Source of the DNA: Polymorphobacter fuscus
GTDB taxonomy: Bacteria > Pseudomonadota > Alphaproteobacteria > Sphingomonadales > Sphingomonadaceae
Assembly: GCF_011927825.1 (NCBI RefSeq)
Contig: NZ_JAATJI010000002.1
Coordinates: 509,864 to 573,863 of the forward strand
Direction: 5' to 3'
Length of the DNA: 64,000 nt
Made by a program: the position numbers and the translations under genes. Of this stretch, positions 36,801-44,677 are shown in pieces. The notes under the pieces were generated by a model, which was not told the origin of the DNA, ran no database searches, and saw only the letters and a program-made list of their open reading frames with translations. The first letter of the stretch is position 1. Each line of letters starts with the position of its first letter.

Positions 36801-39800
36801 CGCGTTTGAACTCCGTCTCGAACTGCCGCAGCCGGTAGGCTGGCTGCTGGGCCGAATGCTCGGCTGCGCGCATGTAAGGCGACAGAACAGCCACGCGATC
36901 GTGCAAGTTGGTCCAAACCCCGACGTCCCTTAGCGTCTTCACCTGCTCATCGTCTGATAGCCAGGCTCGTATTGCCAGCACGCCATCTGCGTTGGGGAAA
37001 GACACCGGCAGCTGCGGAAGCTGGATTATAGACGGGGATGTGTCGGCTGTTTTCAGCCCATCTCGATGGCCATAGGGACTGTAACCCAAGACAGTGGCCG
37101 GCAGCACCTGGCCGGTCACCGGACACAGCCATGCATCGGTGACCGGCGCAATCCGTGCTTTGGCGAAATCCAAAGCGTAGCCCGGTTGTTGCTGCGATGA
37201 CAAAATGGGGCGCAGGGCAAGCCAGGCGGAATTCAGGATACTGTTGATATCGCGCCGATCTTCTCCCTTGTCATGATCAAGCTGCAAGGCTTTTTCGAGG
37301 GCAAGAACCAGGTTGGACGGCAATCCGCCGGGCTTGTTGATTTGGGGCCAAGCAAGTTCCCGCCTCGCTTGGCTTGTCTCACCTGGGGGCAGCAACGTCG
37401 AAAGCGGCGTTTGCGACCCGAGCCAGTGCACGTCGTTCCAATCGGCTCGAATGACGGCTTGAGCCCGCACAACTGTATCGATCATGACGTAGAGCAGGTC
37501 TCGCCAATCACCGACGCCTTTCCCTTTGGCCTGCAGCTCGGGCGGAACGATCTTCACGTTGTCCACGGCATCGAAGCGTAGGCGCGCCAAGCCCATCGTC
37601 TCCGGCGTACTGCCGCGGCGCGGCCGGCGATTGAATTCGCGGAGAAGAAGAAACTCGGCAAAGGCGATCGGGTCCTTGCCATAACGATCCTCTCGCGGGC
37701 CCCAGACCTTGGCCATCCAATGATGAATCTCGGGAAGGGCGGCGAAATGCTTGCGGAACTCAGGCCAGGCAATCCCACCGAGGTTGGGCTGTAACTTCTG
37801 AGCCAAGTCAGCTTCACGTGCCTTGATCATGTCCTTGAGATCGGAAGGCGCGCTTGCTCCTAACTTCAGCGCAAGGCCTTCGAGGGTGGCGATCTCACTT
37901 CGGATGGTCCCGATTTCAGGATCCTCGTCGCTGCCAGCAGCCATGCTGCCTTGGACAGAATGATAAATGATCCCTCTGACGAAGGCTCTTTCTGACGTTG
38001 TCTGCAAGCTGGCAGCAAAACGCGCGGAACCTTGCCGGCTGTCTGTGAACGACAAGAGTTGGCGCCCATCTGCGGGCGCCCTGTAGGCCCCTGGCGTCTC
38101 TACCTTTCGCGGCTCTACGCCTTCCAGCAGGACCGGGGCAGCGTTGCCAATTAGATAGGGGGCGCCGAAACGGATCGGCCGCAGAACAATGCTACGCTTG
38201 GGGGTAGCAGACGCATTGCATGCTCCGCAGCTTTCCGTCTGATAGATGGGGTAGGTGTGGGTGGCAGAAGTTGAACTGTCGTGGCGCACACCGGACATCG
38301 GCTCGACATAGGCATCGCGGGCTCCACTCAGTCGGCGCACCCCGACGGACTGGCGCAGTGCATCGTAGCTCGATGCGGTATTTTCGTCTTGGTCTTGGTC
38401 ATCGTCGCCGTCATCGACAAACTCGCGTTCCCTAAGCGCTGCGAATTCGTCCAGAACGGGCGGGGTGTAGCGGGCCTGCAATCGCCCTTCTCGTTCTTCG
38501 CAGTCCAGATACGGCTCGCCGCATTCACTGCAGGTGAGAATCTCTAGAACCGGCGCCTTGCATGTCGCGCAGTTGTCAGTGCGCTCCACTGATATGGCTC
38601 CATAGGGCCATCCAGCTGGCTGGTCAGCGCAGTTGGGATTTATACAACTCCAAAGGCCCGGCACCGCGCGCAAGAACCCGTGAATGCGCAGCGGCAGCAG
38701 CGGCCCACGCTGGCGATCTTGATCGTTTGCGATGGCCTCGATGACTTGGTCGAGCGGCTGTCCGACCGGTTTCAAAAGCCGGGCAGCCTGCGCCAGCGGT
38801 ACGGGCTTGCATTCAGCTTCCCGAATAAATGCCTGAACAGCTGGACTAGCCGCGACGCGGTCTCGGTTTGTCAGGTCGACTGTGCTCAGAGACGACGAGA
38901 GGGCGGGCTCCGGCAGCAGTATTTCTTCACGTTTGCCTAGTACGACATGGACTTTGCGCTCATCTGTGCCCGAAATATCCCGCAAGAACCGCCGCAGCTC
39001 GTCAGTGACATCCATCCCTTCGCCGCCGATCGTGGCCGATGTCGCCACGAACCGCACTTGCTCGGCGGTCACACCAAACGTCAGCAGGACCCGCCGTAGC
39101 AGAAGTGCAATCTCGGCGGCCGATGAACCCACATAGCTGTGTGCCTCGTCGATGATAATCCAGCGCAACGTGCCCTGGCTTTTCTCAATCAGCGGCCGAT
39201 CGATCCGGCGCACGAGCATATACTCGAGCATGGCAACGTTAGTCACAAGGATAGGCGGCGGATCACTGCGAAGCGTTGCGCGATCAAGCACTTGTTCAGG
39301 CCGAACCTTGTCTTGGGCCCGCAATCTTTCCTGCGTCAAACCATTGTAGAGGCCAAAACGCACCTTGCCATCGAACGGGGCGGTCCACGCTCGCAGTCGT
39401 TCTTGCTGGCTCGCAATCAGGGCATTCAGGGGATAGAGAGCGATTGCCCGCACACCCTGCAATCGACCGGCCTGCTCAGCTTCACAGGCAAGATCGTGCA
39501 GCAGCGGCATCACGAAGCATTCGGTTTTGCCAGAACCTGTGCCGCTCGACACCAGCACTGAACGCCGATCGGGTGCCGTCAAATGTTCCCAAGCAGCGAT
39601 CTGGTGGCGGTATGGCTGGGCATCGGGCGGAAAGCGATACTCACCTGCGCTCTCGCTCGAAATCGCGCTAATAACTTTGGGGTGGAGAAGGGAGCCCGCG
39701 CAATCGGCAAAGGTGCGTCCCTCCACTTCAAATGGCGCAGCGCCTTCGATCACCGGCTCGCGCACGAGCGCGCCTTCACTCACATCGCGTGATCCTAACC

Positions 39801-39948
39801 GGCGGCGGATTTCAGCAGCCAGCGCGCGGTGATTGAGCCCTGACCGGCCGAGGACGGCTTCAACGGTCCGCTCCCGGATCAACTCCATGGTCTTTAATGG
39901 GCCCGTTACAGGGCGCATTGGCAGCATCGGAGCATCTGTTTCAGCCAC
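33883..39948 (-). CDS. druE: Druantia DruE-like giant helicase with DUF1998 domain
   Basis: A 2021-aa superfamily 2 helicase. Walker A is GTGSGKT (136-142) and motif II DEAH (267-270). The middle holds two Cys clusters that look like zinc ribbons (around 435-500 and again near 1400). The C-terminal half contains a DUF1998 module with HSLFLFDRAAGGAGFA followed by a four-Cys cluster (CQEPGCVKGCSAC). This size and order match DruE of Druantia. DrmA of DISARM also has DUF1998 but is smaller and comes with other genes absent here. The GTG start directly follows the druH stop (TGAGTG). Confidence 0.78.
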   Translation of the reverse strand: MAETDAPMLPMRPVTGPLKTMELIRERTVEAVLGRSGLNHRALAAEIRRRLGSRDVSEGALVREPVIEGAAPFEVEGRTFADCAGSLLHPKVISAISSESAGEYRFPPDAQPYRHQIAAWEHLTAPDRRSVLVSSGTGSGKTECFVMPLLHDLACEAEQAGRLQGVRAIALYPLNALIASQQERLRAWTAPFDGKVRFGLYNGLTQERLRAQDKVRPEQVLDRATLRSDPPPILVTNVAMLEYMLVRRIDRPLIEKSQGTLRWIIIDEAHSYVGSSAAEIALLLRRVLLTFGVTAEQVRFVATSATIGGEGMDVTDELRRFLRDISGTDERKVHVVLGKREEILLPEPALSSSLSTVDLTNRDRVAASPAVQAFIREAECKPVPLAQAARLLKPVGQPLDQVIEAIANDQDRQRGPLLPLRIHGFLRAVPGLWSCINPNCADQPAGWPYGAISVERTDNCATCKAPVLEILTCSECGEPYLDCEEREGRLQARYTPPVLDEFAALREREFVDDGDDDQDQDENTASSYDALRQSVGVRRLSGARDAYVEPMSGVRHDSSTSATHTYPIYQTESCGACNASATPKRSIVLRPIRFGAPYLIGNAAPVLLEGVEPRKVETPGAYRAPADGRQLLSFTDSRQGSARFAASLQTTSERAFVRGIIYHSVQGSMAAGSDEDPEIGTIRSEIATLEGLALKLGASAPSDLKDMIKAREADLAQKLQPNLGGIAWPEFRKHFAALPEIHHWMAKVWGPREDRYGKDPIAFAEFLLLREFNRRPRRGSTPETMGLARLRFDAVDNVKIVPPELQAKGKGVGDWRDLLYVMIDTVVRAQAVIRADWNDVHWLGSQTPLSTLLPPGETSQARRELAWPQINKPGGLPSNLVLALEKALQLDHDKGEDRRDINSILNSAWLALRPILSSQQQPGYALDFAKARIAPVTDAWLCPVTGQVLPATVLGYSPYGHRDGLKTADTSPSIIQLPQLPVSFPNADGVLAIRAWLSDDEQVKTLRDVGVWTNLHDRVAVLSPYMRAAEHSAQQPAYRLRQFETEFKRGEINILNCSTTMEMGVDIGSVSAVMMTNVPPSLASYRQRVGRVGRRRQGFASSLTYTRDTPLDREAFRDPAGYLSRQTRAPQVRLDSRRIVQRHINALLLARWFASAGGEALKTRAGDFFGCPETSGTPPIEASPVRTCIAWLGAPSTWSELHNEVGRLVTGTALDRDQSLFVAAASMLEEVAASFVTEWELMQAQIASVDVPEGRAGLEYQLKRLTRENLLKELVVRGFLPAHGMPTAVVPFVHEDKPGNDAAYDSTDQQDEGNQRRRSYPSRTLDIAIRDYAPGSEIVVNGLVYRSAGVTLNWQRPSDDAQAREVQSLRIFWACPSCGAADCSPVVPDACPSCREELPNGASRRFLEPTGFIVDMAEKPHADTDQVRYVEPEPEQIVVRNTVWQKFVTPELGRMRASADGLVFFSSRGVGHKGYHICLECGRAEPVSAVVSGTKALLDHAPLRGTRRNAAGLCPGNEKSFKITTPIALGYEAATDVTELQPVGLENEGAAWAAVAALREALCRRLGIETNEIGIAVRSARSILGQKTHSLFLFDRAAGGAGFAPNAVRWFEELLHEAAQILDCQEPGCVKGCSACVLTVDLFKHQESIDRQAALSWARTTLEALGRIDEADMAAPDARHCPSVADALVDAVEGGAQTVTVWAGPETDVAYVGRGLFEATVQKITTKGKRVRLVIEQAWLDKLDPAARLALRDAAKALNLDLRVGKAPVYSNGAITVAQNDGARPYAWVTRDLHARNLSPDWGHAAVRITAEPAPLSVGLVLDSLLPASGTQYLELSKELDGDLIGFGSRFATLLAPHIRAAGGLGPLARITYNDRYLQTPLSVRLLTDAIKGIHEEFGSQGKISAGIITNPLRPNDRQPFAPDHDWQFAEDRDEVLIGLLEAAGFDVKLDDRNAGHGRVLTLHFAQNHAVRIILDQGFGPWRTPSFARFDFGAEVTKQLSKLAQFNAIVSARGAGYVVIT

Positions 39949-42900
39949 TCACGAATATCCTTGCAGGGAGACGGCAAACGCCTCTGAGAACCAAGTGGGA
40001 AAGGTCCGTTCGATCAACTTAAAGTGCTGAATATCACTTGGCGTAGGGTTCCACTCGCCGCGGACAGCGAGGGCTGCGGCACAAGGTGCGTCCAGCGTGT
40101 CGTAATACTGCTGGTTAAATCGCTGGAAGTAGGCAGGCAGCGCCGTGGCGAGACGGGCCCTGTATCGTGTGCCGTGGGTAGTTTGGATCTGTTGCACTGC
40201 ATGTCGCATGAAGGCCTGTGCGGCATCCCCTAGCGGGACGGCATCGCATTCGCCGAGCACCGGCGCCAGCAACGGCTGGCGTTCGCTGATGGCCTTCCTC
40301 GCCATTTCAATGCGCTGCAGGGAAAAGCGTGGGGCATCAGCGCCCAAATCCTTGAACAGTTCCATACTGGCCTGGCCAAAGGCTTGTTCGGCAGCTTTCC
40401 AATGGCATTTGGCGATCGTGAACCAGGCAAAAGGCAAGCCAAAAGCCAGGCCCATCACCGCATCGCGCTGATCCGGCTGCGCGCAATATGCGAGGCGGGC
40501 CAGGACGTCCGGAAATGCCGGCAGCTTGGTAAGCACGTTAAAGGTTACAGGGGGCAGGCCCTTCAGGCTTTCCACCAGCTTGAGCAATTCCGCCAAGGCA
40601 GCAGCTGATTCCGGTTCATCGCTTCCAGCAAGTTTCAAGAATTCGGCCAGCGCCTGATCTTGAGCAGCGCCGAAAGGGGCCGCCATTGCCTGCGCGAGTA
40701 TACCAACGGGCGCTGATCCCGATGGCACCGTCCGGACATATTGGGGCCGGGTCAACACGCGGGTTTCGCGACGCAGATAGACCAGCCAATCGCCGTGCAA
40801 CTCGTCGGGCAGTGCGATCGGCCGGTGATTGCTGTCACTGAGCAATGAGTATGGGCCAAAGCTTTGTTCAACGAGCGGATCGAGGAACGATCTTCCCCAA
40901 AGCTCAACGCTGTCGTCCACGATCGCCTCGCTCGCGACAAAGCGAGTGCCTTCCTTCTTCAATTCTAAAGGAAATTGCCGGACGTGCCAGTTAGTGTTGA
41001 TCCCGTTGTTCATGTCGAGGACCACCTCAGCGTCGATCGAGGTCGGCAGCAACACACTTGCAATGTCCAATGCGATCGCGCTCATCGGCATTTCTCGCGA
41101 GAATGACCACGACATCTCAGCGCGGATCGACGACTTGGGGTCGCGCAAGTGCGCAAGCAGGACCATGTCCCCTTGATCGACCGCCACCAAGCCAGACAGG
41201 TCATCGATGGTCAATATAGACCTGTGGGGCAGGATGCGACCATCCCAAGTCGCAATAGAAGCTTCGACCGGATAGGCGATCGTCACCATCAGTGGCGTCG
41301 CGCTTTGCCAGTCAATCTTGGCCGAAAAGCAGTGCGCCATAGTTGGCACAGGCTTTGGCAGCCAGCGGTCCCCTTTTGCGGAAGCCTGGACCGGTGCGTC
41401 GCCGGCGGGAGAAATGGCGACACCTTCAAAGCCCGTTAGCTCGAATTCAGCGCCGCTGCTCTTGAAGACGGTCGTGATGTTCGCGGTTACGGGCAAGACT
41501 GCGACACGCCGGCGGTCGACCATGATCCCGTCTTGACGCAGGCCAAGCTCATAATGGCCGATTGGCAAACTAGCGGGCGCCGGCTTCCACAAGCTGCTTC
41601 CTAGTTGCCGGACCACCAGGTTTCCCTCGGCTGATTTGGAGACGTGCGGCGGTCCTGCAAAAAGGTCGACATCTCCCTCAACGGACGCCCACCGCGGGTG
41701 ACTGCCAATGAGATCTATTCTGGCCGCCTGATCCTTCGATTGCCCGCACAAGACCTTGTAAATGTCATTGGTCGGGTCAGTGAGACGCGCGCCGCCTGTG
41801 ACCCGCCAAATTTTGGTTTGACCGACCCCGGCACCGAGGTCGGTGATACTGCCTTGGTCCGTCGCAAACACCGCCCAGTTGGCTGGCACTTGCAGGAAAA
41901 GCTCAGACTGGCGATAACTACCCGAACCCGAGCCCACGACGCGCAATGCCCGTGGTACGTCGATATCGCCCTCTTCGAGTACGCATACCAAAAGCTGACC
42001 GCGGCGGGGCTTCCCACCCGGTAAGTCGACTTGAGAGATGAGTCGGCTTCCGGCTCGCAAATCGATCTGCAGTGCACAATTGAAGGGTAGAGGCCTAATG
42101 CCTCGTGCGTCCCGACTTGACCTTACGCTCCAAGTGTTTGCGTCGAATGCGGGCGGGTCAAAGAGTGCCAATTCACCCGGCAAATGCTTGGCCATCGCAC
42201 CGGCTGCGAAGGCGCGAAGGCGTCCATGCGACTTATCAACTGACGCCATATTTGCGGCTGATATTTCGCCATCCAGGACAAGCCTGACAGCTTCCCGCCA
42301 AGCTCCCTCAAATGGATCGCGAAGTAGAAATCTTTCAACGGTGACGACCGATCCCTTGATGGCCTCGACCTGGATCAGCGCTTCGATAAGCTTGTCAGCT
42401 TCAGCTTCCCCCGTCGAGATCGGTAGGACGTTGTGCCAATTTGGCTGGTTGAGTTTCAACCAGGAGGCGAGCGGCATACCCTCTGCGTTCGCCGCTGGTT
42501 CATAGTCGCGCCGCACCTTGACGATTGCGAACGCTAGGTCAGCGCAAAGCTGGATGAACTCCTGGTCTTTGAAGACGCCTGGCAGATTGATAGCTTGCTC
42601 CTCAGCGAGCGCCAGTGCGTCGATTTCATTGGTTGCTGCAGACCGCATCAGGCGCTGCACGATCGCCTCGAGGATAGCTTTGGCCCAACCTTGTGCACCT
42701 GCTGCGACCGCATATGCCGGGAACCCGCCTTCCCTGGCTAACGTGGCCAGATATTGATTGCTGGTCTGGCTATAAACCGGCCGGCCCCACTGCTTAAGAC
42801 CAGAGCGCGTGATATCGCGGAGCACGTTCTGCTCAATCTGGCCCGGCTGGGGCAGCCCAAGAACGGATGTAAGGCTATCCCAATTCCGAGAGCCCCCACG

Positions 42901-43329
42901 ATAGGACCTGCGGAACCATTCCGATGCCCAAAGCGCAAACAGCCCGGGATTATAACCAGTGTCTAGGCGCTTGTAGCTTCGGTGCTGAGCCAAATCCGCC
43001 TGCAAGGCCGAGAAGTTGTTAGCGGTCAACCGGTAACCATGGAGTCTGCGCCCATCCGGCGCTGGAAGGCCATAAGCGGTGGCAAAGGGCGTCTTCGGTG
43101 TGGATGTCTGTGCGTTGTCCGATGAGTTCGACTTGGGAGTTACGCCGGGCGTCGCATTGCCCTTCAAGGCATTCCGGCGAACAGCGACGGCAAAGCGCCA
43201 CTTGCGTGCCCCAGAGCCCAACGCTTCTAGATCCTTGTCGATCGAGTCCAGCTCGTCCAGGGCAAGGGCTGCCGCGATGCGAGCCCGCCAATAATCGTCT
43301 GAATTAAGTGTTTCCTGCTCGCCGTCCAT
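39949..43329 (-). CDS. druH: Druantia type III DruH-like protein (STY4851/ECs_5259 family)
   Basis: A 1126-aa protein with no enzymatic motif that I can identify. It resembles the STY4851/ECs_5259 (YjiT-like) family, especially in the N-terminal WASEWFRRSYRGGSRNWDS region (about 134-152), and its position immediately upstream of a DruE-type helicase is the two-gene arrangement of Druantia type III (druH-druE). The middle is predicted mostly beta. The call rests on family likeness plus context, so a related unnamed two-gene system remains possible. Confidence 0.7.
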   Translation of the reverse strand: MDGEQETLNSDDYWRARIAAALALDELDSIDKDLEALGSGARKWRFAVAVRRNALKGNATPGVTPKSNSSDNAQTSTPKTPFATAYGLPAPDGRRLHGYRLTANNFSALQADLAQHRSYKRLDTGYNPGLFALWASEWFRRSYRGGSRNWDSLTSVLGLPQPGQIEQNVLRDITRSGLKQWGRPVYSQTSNQYLATLAREGGFPAYAVAAGAQGWAKAILEAIVQRLMRSAATNEIDALALAEEQAINLPGVFKDQEFIQLCADLAFAIVKVRRDYEPAANAEGMPLASWLKLNQPNWHNVLPISTGEAEADKLIEALIQVEAIKGSVVTVERFLLRDPFEGAWREAVRLVLDGEISAANMASVDKSHGRLRAFAAGAMAKHLPGELALFDPPAFDANTWSVRSSRDARGIRPLPFNCALQIDLRAGSRLISQVDLPGGKPRRGQLLVCVLEEGDIDVPRALRVVGSGSGSYRQSELFLQVPANWAVFATDQGSITDLGAGVGQTKIWRVTGGARLTDPTNDIYKVLCGQSKDQAARIDLIGSHPRWASVEGDVDLFAGPPHVSKSAEGNLVVRQLGSSLWKPAPASLPIGHYELGLRQDGIMVDRRRVAVLPVTANITTVFKSSGAEFELTGFEGVAISPAGDAPVQASAKGDRWLPKPVPTMAHCFSAKIDWQSATPLMVTIAYPVEASIATWDGRILPHRSILTIDDLSGLVAVDQGDMVLLAHLRDPKSSIRAEMSWSFSREMPMSAIALDIASVLLPTSIDAEVVLDMNNGINTNWHVRQFPLELKKEGTRFVASEAIVDDSVELWGRSFLDPLVEQSFGPYSLLSDSNHRPIALPDELHGDWLVYLRRETRVLTRPQYVRTVPSGSAPVGILAQAMAAPFGAAQDQALAEFLKLAGSDEPESAAALAELLKLVESLKGLPPVTFNVLTKLPAFPDVLARLAYCAQPDQRDAVMGLAFGLPFAWFTIAKCHWKAAEQAFGQASMELFKDLGADAPRFSLQRIEMARKAISERQPLLAPVLGECDAVPLGDAAQAFMRHAVQQIQTTHGTRYRARLATALPAYFQRFNQQYYDTLDAPCAAALAVRGEWNPTPSDIQHFKLIERTFPTWFSEAFAVSLQGYS

Positions 43330-43589
43330 ACTGCTCCCCCCGGCCTTTGCTCTCGATAGGCTTTAGTCCTTTGATGTCAATTCGTTGATGGTGGGACGCC
43401 CGCGCATCAGCAAATTCTGTGTTGAACTTTCTGGAGTGCCAGATTTCCCCTTTTGACTTGCTCGCCTATTCCGGAAACCCGAGCAGGAGATTTGTACTTT
43501 GTAATCGCTAGCCGATCCGTTCAGCAGCGATAACGCGACGTACACAGCGCTAAAGACGTGTCTTCAATTCGCGGAATCTCTGGTACCGC

Positions 43590-43922
43590 TCAACCGCCGG
43601 TGAGACAGGCTTTGTCAAACGCCGCTTCGAGGCCAGTGTTGGAGCCGCGAACGCCAGCAACCACCTTCTTCGCCCATTCAAAATACTCCCAGCGCCTTTC
43701 GTCCGACCAGTCCGCCGGTGGCGTGGTGGCGAGGTCGCGCAGGTTGCAGGTCTTGTCGGCGAGCTTGACCAGTTTGGCTCGCGGCGAGGCACGCGCGGCG
43801 TGCTCGATCTGCAATAGCTTGCGCTCGGCTTTGTCGAGCGACTTTTCGTCAGTCACCTCGGCGACGACGTCGGCGATCTCGCGGCCAAAGGCGCCGACCA
43901 GCTCCTCGTATGAACCTGTCAC
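43590..43922 (-). pseudogene. 5'-truncated HD-domain (RelA/SpoT-like) phosphohydrolase gene
   Basis: A 110-codon frame reads as the C-terminal half of the small HD phosphohydrolase family: SYEELVGAFGREIADVVAEV, EVTDEKSLDKAERKLLQIEHAA, AKLVKLADKTCNLRDLA. Full proteins have about 70 more N-terminal residues with the HD metal-binding motifs, and these are missing. Sequence upstream of the GTG at 43922 does not continue the family. I therefore read it as a remnant cut by a rearrangement. It is not a copy of the HD gene at 50205, which is another subfamily. Confidence 0.65.
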
Positions 43923-43990
43923 GCTGCAGGCATTGCATCGATCTCGAAAACGTGTGCCAAAGCAGGCATCTGAGGGGGCCAGTTGTTCTG

Positions 43991-44674
43991 ATGAGAAAAC
44001 CTAAAACCGTTCAGGGTCTGACCGACCTGGGCCGCGTTCGCTTGTCGAAGAGCTTCTTTCTGCGCGATTTCTTGTATTCGGATATCGCCGCCATTCACGG
44101 ACTTTCGAACATCCCCGACGATCCTGATTTAGCTATCAAGACTGGAACACGCCTTTGCGAGGATATTCTCGAGCCCCTTCAGGACACGTTTGGGCGGATC
44201 GCCATCCGGTCGGCGTACCGCTCCGCCCAGGTTAACGGATTGGGCAACCAGATGATGCGCGAAGGGAAGGGCGGCTATAACTGCGCGACAAACGCTGACA
44301 ATGCCGCCGGCCATATCTGGGATATGGCTGCTGCCGACGGCAGGATCGGCGCCACCGCCTGCATCGTCGTTCCGGCATTCTGGGACGCATTTCAGGAACC
44401 CGGAGACTGGCAGAAGCTCGCCTGGTGGGTCCACGATCATTTGCCCTACTCCGGGATGTATTTTTTCCCGAAGTTTTGGGCGTTCAATGTGACATGGAGC
44501 GATCAGCCAAAGAGACAAATCAGGAGCTATCCCGTGCCGACAGGTACGTTGACCAAGATGGGCATGGAAAACAATTTGGGCAGTCACGAGGATCAGTGGC
44601 GCGGCATAGTCGATATATCGCAATCAGTACGCAGTCTTGTATCGGAGATTCACGCAGGTCGAAATCCGCTCTAA
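43991..44674 (+). CDS. M15-like peptidase-fold protein
   Basis: A 227-aa protein from ATG 43991. The segment IRSAYRSAQVN, then CATNADNAAGHIWDM and WWVHDHLPYSGMYFFP, resembles the M15 peptidase layout (SAYRS ... H-x-x-D ... H-D-H zinc ligands) of D-Ala-D-Ala carboxypeptidases and phage endolysins. No signal peptide is visible. It is the only plus-strand gene between 33808 and the right edge, convergent to the HelD-like gene and without obvious partner. Function is unproven. Confidence 0.5.
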   Translation: MRKPKTVQGLTDLGRVRLSKSFFLRDFLYSDIAAIHGLSNIPDDPDLAIKTGTRLCEDILEPLQDTFGRIAIRSAYRSAQVNGLGNQMMREGKGGYNCATNADNAAGHIWDMAAADGRIGATACIVVPAFWDAFQEPGDWQKLAWWVHDHLPYSGMYFFPKFWAFNVTWSDQPKRQIRSYPVPTGTLTKMGMENNLGSHEDQWRGIVDISQSVRSLVSEIHAGRNPL

Positions 44675-44677
44675 AAT

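Noticed and set aside
33883..43329. DISARM system (DrmA/DrmB) instead of Druantia
   Set aside because: The helicase has DUF1998 as in DrmA, but at about 2000 aa it is too long, and there is no DrmC (PLD) protein or DISARM methylase next to it.
43363..43545. 60-codon minus-strand frame upstream of the HD fragment
   Set aside because: No homology signal or ribosome binding site; the region more likely holds the druH promoter.
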